A stretch of DNA of 64,000 bases from Lachnospiraceae bacterium Marseille-Q4251 (GTDB lineage Bacteria; Bacillota; Clostridia; Lachnospirales; Lachnospiraceae). The notes beneath the pieces were generated by a model. That model saw only the letters and a program-made list of their open reading frames with translations, searched no databases and was not told where the DNA came from. Shown piece after piece: positions 26,987 through 36,540 of the stretch. Made by a program: the position numbers and the translations under genes. Location of the stretch: NCBI GenBank assembly GCA_018223435.1, contig JAGTTO010000001.1:1178001-1242000 (forward strand), in the 5' to 3' direction. The stretch's first letter is position 1, and each line of letters starts with the position of its first letter.

Positions 26987-28345
26987 TTAATAATACTTAT
27001 GTCCATTGCTTGCTGCAATACATTTTTGTTTTAATTCTCGGCTTATTTCAAACCTTTCATAATATTCATCTGATTCTGTTTCAAATGCATATTTATATAC
27101 TTTCACAACTTCTTCGCAATTACTTTGAAATTGACTTTCTTCAACTGTACTATTTCCATCTCCAATCAATCTATTTACAAATCTCTGGTAAGCTTTTAAC
27201 TCTGGTAATACGCTTGCAACAAAAGTACTTTTCCCCTCTAAAAATTTTTTCTTTTCTGGAATATCAATAATATCAAGTAATATAATACATGCTACAAATA
27301 GTGATATAAAATATGACTCTGAACTTATGTATGTTCCTGTAGAACTTGGTACTGATTCAATTCGACTCTTGTAAATCAGTTTATCTCGCAAAGATAAGTG
27401 ATAATAGTCACTCAACTCTTCCGCTAGTTGATGCAACCAATATTTTCTCTCTGTTCGTTGTTCAGAAAATTCTATTGACTGTTTTTGATACCGATCCATT
27501 ACTGGAAGATTTATATTCACATCAAAAAACTTATTCAAATATCTGGTTGCATCAAATCCACTTCCATAATAACTTGTTATGGTATGTATTAACTGCTCCT
27601 TATTAAGAGACACCACGAAAATCACACGCTCATCATCAAAATAGTGTTTGATTCTCTCCAACATTTCTATGGCAAAAGATGGTCTGCAGCGATCCAATTC
27701 ATCAATAAATATAATCAGTTTCTGCGCTCTTTCTACAATAATGTCATTGAAGATTCCTTTTACTCGTTCCCGGATTTCTTCCTCAGTCTGTACAAGTGAT
27801 AAAATATCTACCTTTTTCACTTGTAGCTTTTCAGCTACTGTAAATGGATTCATCTTAAATTCACCTAATGAAATAGGTAACGTTGACAATGCTTTTATTA
27901 GTTTTTCACTAATTTTTTCAGAATCTATTTTCGTATCATAAACTCCCTTGCAAGTCTTTGTCATGACTAACAACAGGGACATAAGTGGATCGCTATGATT
28001 ATCATACATCCATGCATTATAATAGATTGGCAAATAAGAATGCTTCAAATCTATTTTAGCCATCATTTCATTGTCCTTCAAATATTCATAAGATGGAATT
28101 TTCTCAATCGGATTTTCTTCATCTGCCCGTTGATTTGCCAACACATATTTTAGCACTTCTTCAATCTGTCGGACAAAAAATGTCTTTCCATCTCCCCATT
28201 TCGCATCCAAGCTAATGCAAGCACTTTCATCTATGAGTTCTAACCCATCTATAAACTCTTTTATATCTTTATTTCTCTCAAAAGTATTGTTCTTTATGGA
28301 TGTCCAGATATTTATATCCGTTGCTTCCTGAACATATTTCTTCAT
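26987..28345 (-). CDS. KAP-family P-loop NTPase
   Basis: 452-aa STAND-like NTPase of the KAP family. Walker A is AKWGDGKTFF (about 48-57), Walker B is KLIIFIDELDRCRP (about 213-226), and the core SFAIEMLERIKHYF follows. One hydrophobic stretch lies near 347-364. KAP proteins are often membrane-associated and frequently occur in anti-phage or plasmid-linked loci. AAAGGAG precedes the ATG. The gene is AT-rich relative to the backbone and lies between the truncated ABC operon and the recombinase operon. The intergenic 28346-28507 shows only a GC-rich hairpin. A defence role is inferred from family and setting. Confidence 0.85.
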   Translation of the reverse strand: MKKYVQEATDINIWTSIKNNTFERNKDIKEFIDGLELIDESACISLDAKWGDGKTFFVRQIEEVLKYVLANQRADEENPIEKIPSYEYLKDNEMMAKIDLKHSYLPIYYNAWMYDNHSDPLMSLLLVMTKTCKGVYDTKIDSEKISEKLIKALSTLPISLGEFKMNPFTVAEKLQVKKVDILSLVQTEEEIRERVKGIFNDIIVERAQKLIIFIDELDRCRPSFAIEMLERIKHYFDDERVIFVVSLNKEQLIHTITSYYGSGFDATRYLNKFFDVNINLPVMDRYQKQSIEFSEQRTERKYWLHQLAEELSDYYHLSLRDKLIYKSRIESVPSSTGTYISSESYFISLFVACIILLDIIDIPEKKKFLEGKSTFVASVLPELKAYQRFVNRLIGDGNSTVEESQFQSNCEEVVKVYKYAFETESDEYYERFEISRELKQKCIAASNGHKYY

Positions 28346-28507
28346 ATATTGTATTCTCCTTTATCATGAACTCCAATTATGGCTGAATATAATTAACATC
28401 TCTATTGTCTCACACAATCTAAACATCAACAATACCTTTTTATTTCAACAACTACCAGCAGGCACGTTCTTCTCGCCCCTGCCAATCGCTGATTATTTTC
28501 TTCTTCA

Positions 28508-28891
28508 TTAAAAATTCTTGATCAGATTCAAGTCTCTTTTATTCAATGCTTTTCGCATTGCTTCATTTTCTTTCCGTAATGTCTCATTTTCTCTTTTTAG
28601 TTTTGCTACCTGCTGTTCTAATTGCAGGATGCGACTGTCCATCGCCATATCTAAAATCTTTCTTCTTTTATCTACCATACCTGCTTGTAGCTGCAAGGCA
28701 TGATCTACTGCTTTTCGTACTTCCGGGTTCTTATAAAAAAATCCTCTGGACAGTCCGGTCTTTTGCATCAACTTGGGGACTGTTACTTTATCCTCTTCTT
28801 CAATCATCTCCTGAATTGCCAATTTTGCCCTCTGAATCTTCTCCATGCTCTGCTTATGGTTTATTTCCAGCATCTTGTCATATTTGCTCAT
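28508..28891 (-). CDS. TnpC-like (DUF6262) transposition accessory protein
   Basis: 127-aa protein with an N-terminal HTH (KVTVPKLMQKTGLSRGFFYK) and a C-terminal coiled coil rich in Glu, Lys and Leu (LEQQVAKLKRENETLRKENE). Length and layout match TnpC of Tn554, which sets insertion efficiency and orientation. It overlaps the end of the third recombinase gene by 14 nt and uses GGGGGAAAGAG as its ribosome binding site, so it is the last gene of that operon. Confidence 0.8.
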   Translation of the reverse strand: MSKYDKMLEINHKQSMEKIQRAKLAIQEMIEEEDKVTVPKLMQKTGLSRGFFYKNPEVRKAVDHALQLQAGMVDKRRKILDMAMDSRILQLEQQVAKLKRENETLRKENEAMRKALNKRDLNLIKNF

Positions 28892-30374
28892 ACTCTTTCC
28901 CCCATCCTGCCAAGTTCGCCCGGATCATCCGGCTCATCTCTGCTCTGATTTCTCTTGTTTCATCTGCAATGATCTGAAGACTCATCTTTCGATAAAACTT
29001 CACATTCTTTACCGATGTATGCCCCAGTAGTTTTGCGATGGTCCAATCATCCAGATGCATCTCTGTTAGTCGGATGCCATATACATGGCGGAACATATGT
29101 GTTCCAAAGCCGAATAATTCGCCGTTATCATCTCGCAGATCTTTTTTCTGAATGATGGCCATCACTCTATTTTGAACGGTATTATACTGCAAAGGTTTCC
29201 GGGTATTTTTCTCATCTACAAAAATGTAAATCGTATCTCCATACATTTTCTCGGTGTACTCAATTGCTTTTTCAATCAGTAGTTCCAATTCTGCACTAAT
29301 GGGTTTCATAAATGTGTGTGTTTTCATCTGCCTGATCTGAATCATAGGATGCCCATTCTGCCGATATAGGCAGTCCCTCTGAAGAGTTAAGGTATCGGAG
29401 ATTCTTGTCCCCAACATTTGGTGAATGATCATGAGTCGCTCAATCTGCTCATCCAGTTCTGCAAGCGCTGCATTAAAACGAATCAGCTCACTGTCTGAAT
29501 AAGATTTCAATTTAGGCTGCACTTGTTTGGGAAGGTCACTGGTCAGGAATATACTTTCCAGATGCGAATATCCATATAACTTCCCGATGGTTTCCAGTAT
29601 CCCTCGGAGTCTTGTCAGATCCATTCGGTAATTGTTCACACCTTCTGCTTCTGTTGCAAGGTACGTCAGATATTCTTCCAGCAACTCCCGATTTAGTTCT
29701 TCTGCCGAATGGATTTGGGGATATGTTTCTTTCAGATATTTGGATAACCTCCGGATGGCTGTCAGCTCTTTGATGATCGTTGCAATCGCTTCATGATGTA
29801 AATGTTCATAAACTGCCTTTTTTGTTTCTTCCCGCAAGTCATCCTGGATAATCGTTGTAAAATTCAAAGTCTGCACATTTTTAATCGGATTCTTTTTATA
29901 GGCAATGTCCAGATTCTCTAATTTCCAGATATCTTTCTCAATCTCATCCCGTTCCTCTTCCTTTTCTGTAAATTGATATACCTTACGCACATACGTGATG
30001 AGACTCGATGGCAATGTCTTTTCTTTCCCATATACGCTGACTCCCGGTACTGTCAGTTTCTGTCCATGTTCCAGAAGCCAGCTCCGGATTTTTAACAGCC
30101 ATTGCTTCCATTCAAGTTCCTGTAAACTCTCTACCCGGATATGCTTATCCTTCAACACCATGCAAAATCTCTGATAGGTCGCTCGTTCTTGTATCATCGT
30201 TGTCAAAGCACATTGTTGACTTCGTTCCTCAATAAATGAACAGAATTCTTTTTGAAGTCCTTTTGTTGGAAGCAGTCCTAAATCAAAACAATGAGATTCC
30301 TTTACATTCTTTTTCTGCTTCTCTTCTGCTCTTGCATAGCAGTTCAAATCTGTTAGATATAATTTTTCATCCAT
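28878..30374 (-). CDS. Tyrosine recombinase 3 of the trio
   Basis: 498-aa site-specific recombinase. The C-terminal catalytic domain shows the first Arg in LGTRISDTL, the HxxR box in HMFRHVYGIRL, and the GH-to-Tyr box in LLGHTSVKNVKFYR. The long N-terminal half is unlike ordinary phage integrases. Its start overlaps the end of recombinase 2 by 8 nt, so production is coupled. It likely acts in a complex with the other two enzymes to excise and insert the element. Confidence 0.88.
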   Translation of the reverse strand: MDEKLYLTDLNCYARAEEKQKKNVKESHCFDLGLLPTKGLQKEFCSFIEERSQQCALTTMIQERATYQRFCMVLKDKHIRVESLQELEWKQWLLKIRSWLLEHGQKLTVPGVSVYGKEKTLPSSLITYVRKVYQFTEKEEERDEIEKDIWKLENLDIAYKKNPIKNVQTLNFTTIIQDDLREETKKAVYEHLHHEAIATIIKELTAIRRLSKYLKETYPQIHSAEELNRELLEEYLTYLATEAEGVNNYRMDLTRLRGILETIGKLYGYSHLESIFLTSDLPKQVQPKLKSYSDSELIRFNAALAELDEQIERLMIIHQMLGTRISDTLTLQRDCLYRQNGHPMIQIRQMKTHTFMKPISAELELLIEKAIEYTEKMYGDTIYIFVDEKNTRKPLQYNTVQNRVMAIIQKKDLRDDNGELFGFGTHMFRHVYGIRLTEMHLDDWTIAKLLGHTSVKNVKFYRKMSLQIIADETREIRAEMSRMIRANLAGWGKEYEQI

Positions 30375-32112
30375 GGAACTCTCCTTTCATCAGTTCCGCC
30401 GCAAAGCTGTGGGTTTCTTCCTGGAAGTATGCTTCACTGGCTTTTTCCAGTTTCTTTGGCATATAATCCACATACTGTCTAGTCATTTCTTCATATTCAT
30501 GCCCCAGATAATCCCGCACTGCCTGGAGGGAAATCCCGCTATCATAATACAGCGTAGCCAAGTTATGACGGTAATCATGGGATTTGAAAAGGTATTCCCC
30601 ATCTGCGATCTGATATTTCTCACAGTATTTCAGCATCTGATACCGGAAGGTTCCATACCGGAAAGCGCCTCCTGTCTGATTCTGAAACAGATATTCTTCC
30701 GGTCCAATCTGATATTTCTTTTTATACACCTGTACCAGTTTGTACAATGCTTCCGGAATGGGAATCCGCTTATAAGTTTTCATTTTTACCTGATAGACCT
30801 TCAGCCAGTAATCTCCATCCTTTTCTTCATAACCATCACCTGTCAGGGTACACACTTCGCTTCCCCGGATTCCGGTACACCATAGATGAAGGAACATCAG
30901 TCGGAGATGTTCTGGGAATTCTGCCAGCTTAGACAAAATTTCCGTATATACTCCTTCTGGTACGCTGCGGTCATTGTGGACACGCACTTCTTTTTGAAGA
31001 TAATATTCATGCCGGAAGGGGATCTTTTTCAAGTACCTCTTGACTACGAGAAAATTGTAAAACTGCAGGATCATAAAAATCCGCCCATTGGCTGTTGCTT
31101 CACGTGTATTCTGATTACGGATGCCCTCCAGATATTTCTGGATCTTCTCTGCTTCCATTTCATAGATCGGCTTTTTTTCTCCATTAAAATGTACCAGAAA
31201 TGTACGAAGTTCCAGTAGCTTGATTCGGATGGTGCTGATGCATAAATCTGTGATTCCAAACAGATACCGCAAATATTTTTGCAAAATCTTTTGATTCTCC
31301 AAATTTGTCACTTCTTTAAAGGACACCAGTTCTATAGGTTTGCTGGGGTTCATCCGTTCTTTAGAAAAATGGAAGCGTTCCAAAAACCACACGTTTGCTT
31401 GCCAATGAATTTCTGATGCCTGTATAAACAATATCTTTCTGCTCGTTCTCAGGATGCCAAATACAGTACGTTTCTTTCTCCCTTTAAACTCTTCCGCAAG
31501 TTCCTGTTCAAACTGCTGTTCTTTATCCAGTGTCATGGTTTCAATATCAGCCACTTGATGTTTCACACAAAATTGATAAAACCTTCGCAGTGCCAGCAGC
31601 TTCTCTTTTCGCATCTCTCCTTCGTAGGTATGTATCACCACTTTCAATACCGTAAAAATCTGCATTTTCAAATTTCTCGGACACCCCAGTGTAAAATCCC
31701 ACAACAGTTCCTTTCCGTCTTTGCTTGCCAGAAAAGATTCCGCTATCTCAATCTCCGGATAATGGGTAAGGCACATCCACTGATCACGATACTCTGTAGT
31801 ATATTTCCTCTGTCCTGCCAGCGTTTTTAGTTCTTCCTTCATCCGATGGAGGAAAATTCTGTCGAATCCCCGAAGGCAAGTAATCGGTACATGAACGATT
31901 TCATTTCTTTCCAAATACCCTTCATACCGGACTCTTAGGGCTGCATTCATCTCCGAAATATCAGTAATTCCCGCTTCTATCAGGAACTTCTTTACCCGGT
32001 TTCGTATTGTTCCATTTATCTCTGTACAGGCATCCACCTGCTCACAGATTTTTTGTTCCAGTGCTTCCCGCTTTTTCTGATCTTCATATACATATAATTG
32101 ATAAGCGGGCAT
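30367..32112 (-). CDS. Tyrosine recombinase 2 of the trio (TnpB-like)
   Basis: 581-aa recombinase similar in size and layout to Tn554 TnpB. Catalytic boxes are CTGIRGSEVCTL, SHDYRHNLATLYY and LGHEYEEMTRQYVDY. The ATG at 32112 follows GGAGG by 8 nt, although an upstream GTG at 32121 is in frame. Only a few bases separate it from recombinase 1. Its last bases overlap recombinase 3. Confidence 0.88.
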   Translation of the reverse strand: MPAYQLYVYEDQKKREALEQKICEQVDACTEINGTIRNRVKKFLIEAGITDISEMNAALRVRYEGYLERNEIVHVPITCLRGFDRIFLHRMKEELKTLAGQRKYTTEYRDQWMCLTHYPEIEIAESFLASKDGKELLWDFTLGCPRNLKMQIFTVLKVVIHTYEGEMRKEKLLALRRFYQFCVKHQVADIETMTLDKEQQFEQELAEEFKGRKKRTVFGILRTSRKILFIQASEIHWQANVWFLERFHFSKERMNPSKPIELVSFKEVTNLENQKILQKYLRYLFGITDLCISTIRIKLLELRTFLVHFNGEKKPIYEMEAEKIQKYLEGIRNQNTREATANGRIFMILQFYNFLVVKRYLKKIPFRHEYYLQKEVRVHNDRSVPEGVYTEILSKLAEFPEHLRLMFLHLWCTGIRGSEVCTLTGDGYEEKDGDYWLKVYQVKMKTYKRIPIPEALYKLVQVYKKKYQIGPEEYLFQNQTGGAFRYGTFRYQMLKYCEKYQIADGEYLFKSHDYRHNLATLYYDSGISLQAVRDYLGHEYEEMTRQYVDYMPKKLEKASEAYFQEETHSFAAELMKGEFHG

Positions 32113-32124
32113 GTCCTTCACCTC

Positions 32125-33240
32125 CTACAGGAGTTTCTCCACATCATAAAGTACGGAATGTTTTGCATAATATTGGTCGCTGGCTTCCATAAGCTGGTCA
32201 TCTACAATGTTCAGATATTTGATGGTCGTGTCGGTGTGTTTATGTCCATACGCCTCACTGATCATTTCCAGCGGCCATCCGGCATCCCGTCTCATATTCC
32301 CGAAATATCTCCGCAACATATGGGGTGTCGTATGGATACCCGTTTTTTTCTCCATCCGTTCCAACATTCGGTAGACCGCATCCACCTGCAATGCTTTCCC
32401 TTTCGTCTCCCCTTCGATGTTTACAAACAACATCTGCTGATGCTGCAGAAGTTCCCGGTATTTTGACAGATAAAACAGTAAAAACTGAAAGGTGGCATCA
32501 CTAATCTTAGCTTTTCTGTAGGCGGCATTCTTTGCCCTTGCCCTGTTCTCATTGTCATCCCGGAAAAATACCCGGATAGTATGTCGCTCATAATCAATAT
32601 CCCTGGTATAATTCACACCTAGAATCTCACCGATCCGGTATCCTGTCTCTGCCAGCAGCATGATAAGAAGCTGATCCCTGCAATTGGTACACTGCTTCAA
32701 AAGTTCTAAAATCTCATTATGCTCTGCCGGACGGACATTTCGTTCTTCCTCTTTCAGATATCCATTGAATGACCGGAACCGCAGTTTTCTTTTCACGCCG
32801 ATAGAATCATGGGTGGTAAAGCTGTCATAATATAACACCTTCAGTCTTTCCATATCTGCTTCCAGTTCTAAAAAGCAGAAAAACCTGAACACGTCTTTTA
32901 AATACGCATTACAGGTTTTATTGCTTGGCAGTTTCTCTTTCTTGTCATTCAAATGATTTCCAGCTTTCAACCAGTGGAGAAATCCCACATAATGTTCATA
33001 TTGTTCCTGGAATTCCTGTTCCGCCACTTGGGACAGTTCCAATTCTGTTTCATTCAGATATTCCAAGTAAAACCGAATGGATTTTGCCCTTCTGCCAACA
33101 GTATTCGGGGAACGGTTTGCTCTGATCAAATGCGTCAGATATTTTGACGGAAGCAGCACCATCTGCCAGCTCTGGTGATCCCGGATCAAGAAATACTCCT
33201 TTTTCCCTTCCCAGATATGTTCCACTGCATATCGTGCCAT
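32125..33240 (-). CDS. Tyrosine recombinase 1 of the trio (TnpA-like)
   Basis: 371-aa recombinase, first of the operon and close to the length of Tn554 TnpA. Catalytic boxes are ETGYRIGEILG, PHMLRRYFGNMRR and YGHKHTDTTIKYL. ATG at 33240 is preceded by GGAAAGGACGGTGAG; a GTG at 33249 is an alternative. The 180 nt upstream to the helicase stop should contain the promoter and one end of the element, but I could not delimit terminal repeats by eye. Confidence 0.88.
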   Translation of the reverse strand: MARYAVEHIWEGKKEYFLIRDHQSWQMVLLPSKYLTHLIRANRSPNTVGRRAKSIRFYLEYLNETELELSQVAEQEFQEQYEHYVGFLHWLKAGNHLNDKKEKLPSNKTCNAYLKDVFRFFCFLELEADMERLKVLYYDSFTTHDSIGVKRKLRFRSFNGYLKEEERNVRPAEHNEILELLKQCTNCRDQLLIMLLAETGYRIGEILGVNYTRDIDYERHTIRVFFRDDNENRARAKNAAYRKAKISDATFQFLLFYLSKYRELLQHQQMLFVNIEGETKGKALQVDAVYRMLERMEKKTGIHTTPHMLRRYFGNMRRDAGWPLEMISEAYGHKHTDTTIKYLNIVDDQLMEASDQYYAKHSVLYDVEKLL

Positions 33241-33418
33241 TTTGCTCACCGTCCTTTCCTCTAACGCTATACACAGTATATCCACTTCATGCCAAAATAG
33301 CTATTCATCAATACCAACAATCCCTCCAAAACCACCTCAAAAACTGTACTAAACTTTTCCTGTAAAAATGTCCAAAAATGAAGCACAAGCAACAAGGCTG
33401 GAAAGGGGATTTTTCCTG

Positions 33419-35392
33419 TTATAGATAATATTCCACGCCTTTCCGGCTGCGGATAAAATCCTGCACCTCTCTCAATTCTTCAGCCATCTGACAGGGTGGA
33501 AGGGCACACATCACATCTTCATGATACTTTCCGCCTTTTACAGCCCGAAAATCTAAAATAGAAACCACACAGGTATCTGTTTCTGTCCGGATGGCACGTC
33601 CAAACCCTTGCCGCAGTTTCTTCTGCATATCCGGCACAATGATCGCCTGGATATAATCTTCCAATGATTCATAGGTTTCTTTCTCCGCCTCGCTGATAGG
33701 ATCTGGCACTGCAAAAGGCAGCTTCACAATAATCAGCGAAGATACCATATCCCCCGGAAAGTCCACCCCTTCCCAACAGGAGCCGGCTGCAAACAGCACC
33801 GCATTCTCCATCGTCTTAAACCGCAGGATCTCTTCCTGGGAATGTCTCCATACTTCTACCATCGGAAAGGGAATCCCATCCCTTAATATCTGGTACACGC
33901 TTCCCATCAATGTATAGGAAGTGAACAAGACCAGCGTATGCCCGTAAGTAGAACAGATCAGGGAATGGATCTGGCCTGCCACCATCTCAACTTCTTCCCT
34001 GCTTCCCCTTTTACACTTCCGCAAAGTTTTTGGAAGATATAACAGACAGTTTTCTTCATACGCAAACGGGGATTCTGCCACATAAGACTGTACATCTGTA
34101 CGTCCTTCCAGTCCGGTCATCTGCAAAGTACGTGCAAATCCTTTTCCTGCTTTCAAAGTTCCACTGGTCAAAATAACAGACAGTGCCTGCTCCCGATCCC
34201 AAAGCATTTCCCGCAAGAGCTGTGGAATCTCCCGGCTGGCTGCGCATAAGACCGGAATCTTTTCTTTATCCATACGCAGATGGAGTACATACTTAGAATT
34301 TTTCTGTAAAAAACACTCCAGTACTTCTTTTGCCTCCTGAAGCCTGTTTAACACCCACTTTGGCACTACTCCTTTTAGCTGTTCCATCATTCTTTCAATC
34401 ATCTGGATTCCCTCCCATAAACAAAATTCGCATTCTCCGGTCAACTGAAAATTTTCCTTTATACCATGGGAAAACATGTGACTTTCCCTGATAATCGTAA
34501 AAATACTATACATCCCGGTTTTTAAAGTTCGGGCTTCCACATTTTGATGTTCCCGTTCCAGATAATAAGCAATCTCCCGGATATCATCCATACATAAATT
34601 CTTCCCAAACATCTGCCTAGCCGCCTCCGGAAGTTTATGCGCTTCATCCACTACCAAAGCCCGGTAATCCGCCAGCAATGGTTTATACTCTTCCCTCCGG
34701 TGGAATGCATCTGCCAGTAAATAATTGTGATTACAAATCTGAAGGAACACATCCTGTTTCTTGGATTCTTCCAGATACCTCTGATAGCGGCACATCTGTC
34801 TGCCTGGACATTCCCTTGGACAGAACTTCGGCACACACACCAACCTTCTGTCAAACCCACTCAAATCCTTTACGATATCCATATCATAATGTTTCCGCAG
34901 AGACAGCAGTGCTTCTCTTTGGACTGCGTTCTTCTGCTTGTAACGGATAGCCTCGATTCTTTGTTCCAGCCTGTTATCACAGACAAAATGTTCTTTTCCT
35001 TTCCGTACCACTGCCCGAAGTGGTGTCTGAATAATGCCCTGTTCTACCAAAACTCTTGATAAAAACGGAACATATTCGGACAAGATCGCTTTTTGCAAGG
35101 CAATGCTGGAAGTGGATACTACCACCGGATGCTGTTTTGGCAGGCTGTTTCGTTCCATTAGTATGGAATATTTCCGCATCAACACACAAGCTACCAGATA
35201 GGCATACGTCTTGCCAATTCCTACCCCTGCGTCACACAGCGCAATTCTTTCTCCCAGCAAGGTATCTAACATTTCATGGCACAAGCGGATCTGTTCTTCC
35301 CTGACCGCCAGTCCCTGTTCCGGAAGCAGCACCCGGAAAATCTTCTCTACTTCCTGATGCGCTCTCTTTTGATATTCAACTTTGTAAAACAT
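33419..35392 (-). CDS. DinG/XPD-like DNA helicase
   Basis: 657-aa superfamily 2 helicase of conjugative elements. Walker A is DAGVGIGKTYAYLV (about 54-67), Walker B is ALVVDEAHKLPEAA, and motif VI reads QGFGRAIRTETD. Between the Walker boxes is a cysteine cluster (CVPKFCPRECPGRQMCRYQ) likely to hold a 4Fe-4S cluster. It probably helps process element DNA during transfer or replication. The leader contains a hairpin (CGGCTGT/ACAGCCG near 35430-35460). It is separated from an upstream sigma-factor gene by a long non-coding tract. Confidence 0.88.
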   Translation of the reverse strand: MFYKVEYQKRAHQEVEKIFRVLLPEQGLAVREEQIRLCHEMLDTLLGERIALCDAGVGIGKTYAYLVACVLMRKYSILMERNSLPKQHPVVVSTSSIALQKAILSEYVPFLSRVLVEQGIIQTPLRAVVRKGKEHFVCDNRLEQRIEAIRYKQKNAVQREALLSLRKHYDMDIVKDLSGFDRRLVCVPKFCPRECPGRQMCRYQRYLEESKKQDVFLQICNHNYLLADAFHRREEYKPLLADYRALVVDEAHKLPEAARQMFGKNLCMDDIREIAYYLEREHQNVEARTLKTGMYSIFTIIRESHMFSHGIKENFQLTGECEFCLWEGIQMIERMMEQLKGVVPKWVLNRLQEAKEVLECFLQKNSKYVLHLRMDKEKIPVLCAASREIPQLLREMLWDREQALSVILTSGTLKAGKGFARTLQMTGLEGRTDVQSYVAESPFAYEENCLLYLPKTLRKCKRGSREEVEMVAGQIHSLICSTYGHTLVLFTSYTLMGSVYQILRDGIPFPMVEVWRHSQEEILRFKTMENAVLFAAGSCWEGVDFPGDMVSSLIIVKLPFAVPDPISEAEKETYESLEDYIQAIIVPDMQKKLRQGFGRAIRTETDTCVVSILDFRAVKGGKYHEDVMCALPPCQMAEELREVQDFIRSRKGVEYYL

Positions 35393-35965
35393 ATTGTTTC
35401 TTCTTTCCGCATGACGTTAATACCACAAGGATACGGCTGTAGGATCTCCCACAGCCGCATATATCTGATATCAACGACACACTCTTTTTGATTTCTTATC
35501 GTTTTTTCTTTAGCACCGTATTTGTCCTCGACTCCCCGGCTGCCGCACCACATCTATGGCAGGGAACATTACAGGCGGATGCTTCGCTTCGCATCGCTCG
35601 CAGATTTTCTGAAAGTCTTGCTGATTACAACTTGGAGTCCATCCTCTTCCTTGTGGGAAGAAATTCGTATCATTATCCCCCGCAGATGATCCTGGCGAAA
35701 GACCTGCGAAAGTCCATTCACAGCTATAAGGACTCGCTCAGAATGAGAACAGGCACTGACAGTTTTCTTACGAAATGATCCGCCCTAGTCTTGGTACAGA
35801 CCTTGTCATAACAATCCTGCAGTGCTTGCCCCCATCCGTCCTGGCGCTTATACTGTCACGCTTCTATCTTTGGGAACGTACCTGTAATGCTGGTATGCGG
35901 TTGTCAAGGAACGAGGGCCTATTACCCCTTTCATATATAGAGCCGATGAAAACCGCCTTTTTTCT
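35393..35965 (-). other. 573-nt apparently non-coding tract, candidate structured RNA
   Basis: No frame on either strand looks like a protein, yet the tract is not low-complexity and is richer in G+C than the flanking genes. It contains short inverted repeats, for example CGCAG/CTGCG near 35680-35710, GATGC/GCATC near 35580-35600, and CGGCTGT/ACAGCCG near 35430-35460. Read on the minus strand it would follow the sigma factor and precede the helicase. A large structured RNA or transfer/replication origin is possible; neither is shown. Confidence 0.4.
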
Positions 35966-36397
35966 TCACCCTTTCAAAAATTTTTTAATTTTTTTCTTCA
36001 GACGATCCATTCGTGTATAAATCGTCTTTTTCGGGATACCTGTCTGCTCTGCAATCTCCTGGATAGAAAATCCCCACATCTTCAGCAGTAAAATCTGCAA
36101 GGTTTTCTTATCCGATTCCAGAAGAATCTGCAGCAGTTGTTCATTTTCCACGCTGTCAAGTAACTGTTGGATCGTGAGTGCCACAGGAGATTGCTCTTCC
36201 AGCTCTTTGGTATATAGCTCTTCCTGATTTGGTGAAAAATGTTCCCAATATCTTCGCTCTGTATTAAAATCCTGCCAATCCAGTTCCCGAAGTCTTTGAA
36301 TCACACTCTCACTTACACCAGATTCCCGTAAAATCCGTTCTTCTTGTTCCTTCCATTGTTTCCATTTCCGTTCTTCACTCGCTTTATGAAATATCAC
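35966..36397 (-). CDS. Sigma-70 region-4-like factor of a conjugative element
   Basis: 143-aa protein whose C-terminal third is a region 4-type HTH (MWGFSIQEIAEQTGIPKKTI YTRMDRLKKK). The first half is charged and helical with no clear region 2. Such factors are common in clostridial integrative elements. It starts with GTG, with GGAGG 9-10 nt upstream. It may activate the element's own genes. Confidence 0.75.
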   Translation of the reverse strand: MIFHKASEERKWKQWKEQEERILRESGVSESVIQRLRELDWQDFNTERRYWEHFSPNQEELYTKELEEQSPVALTIQQLLDSVENEQLLQILLESDKKTLQILLLKMWGFSIQEIAEQTGIPKKTIYTRMDRLKKKIKKFLKG

Positions 36398-36494
36398 CTT
36401 TCTTTACCTCCGATCTGAATTTTTTGAAATCAAATCGGAGTGGCGGTGATCTTGCCCTCTCACATAGAAAAAGGATTAAAAACCAGAATTCTGT

Positions 36495-36540
36495 CCACAA
36501 AAAGAAAAGTGTCGCAATTCTACTTCGAATTGCGACACCA
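36495..36540 (-). terminator. Strong hairpin upstream of the sigma factor
   Basis: A perfect 12-bp stem GTGTCGCAATTC/GAATTGCGACAC (36509-36520 with 36527-36538), followed on the minus strand by TTTTCTTTTT. It ends incoming transcription or attenuates the sigma-factor transcript, which starts 98 nt downstream. Confidence 0.8.

Larger units (their letters stand above)
28508..33285 (-). mobile_element. Recombinase-trio element (Tn554/RIT-like)
   Basis: Four overlapping minus-strand genes: three distinct tyrosine recombinases and a TnpC-like HTH protein. RIT elements have three recombinases; Tn554-type elements have TnpA, TnpB and TnpC. This locus shows both features. It sits between a KAP NTPase and a helicase gene of a conjugative element. 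Whether the KAP gene is its cargo depends on where the left end lies. Confidence 0.7.

Noticed and set aside
35488..36020. Two plus-strand frames of 96 and 81 codons in the non-coding tract
   Set aside because: No ribosome binding sites or domain-like patterns, and the second runs antisense into the sigma factor.
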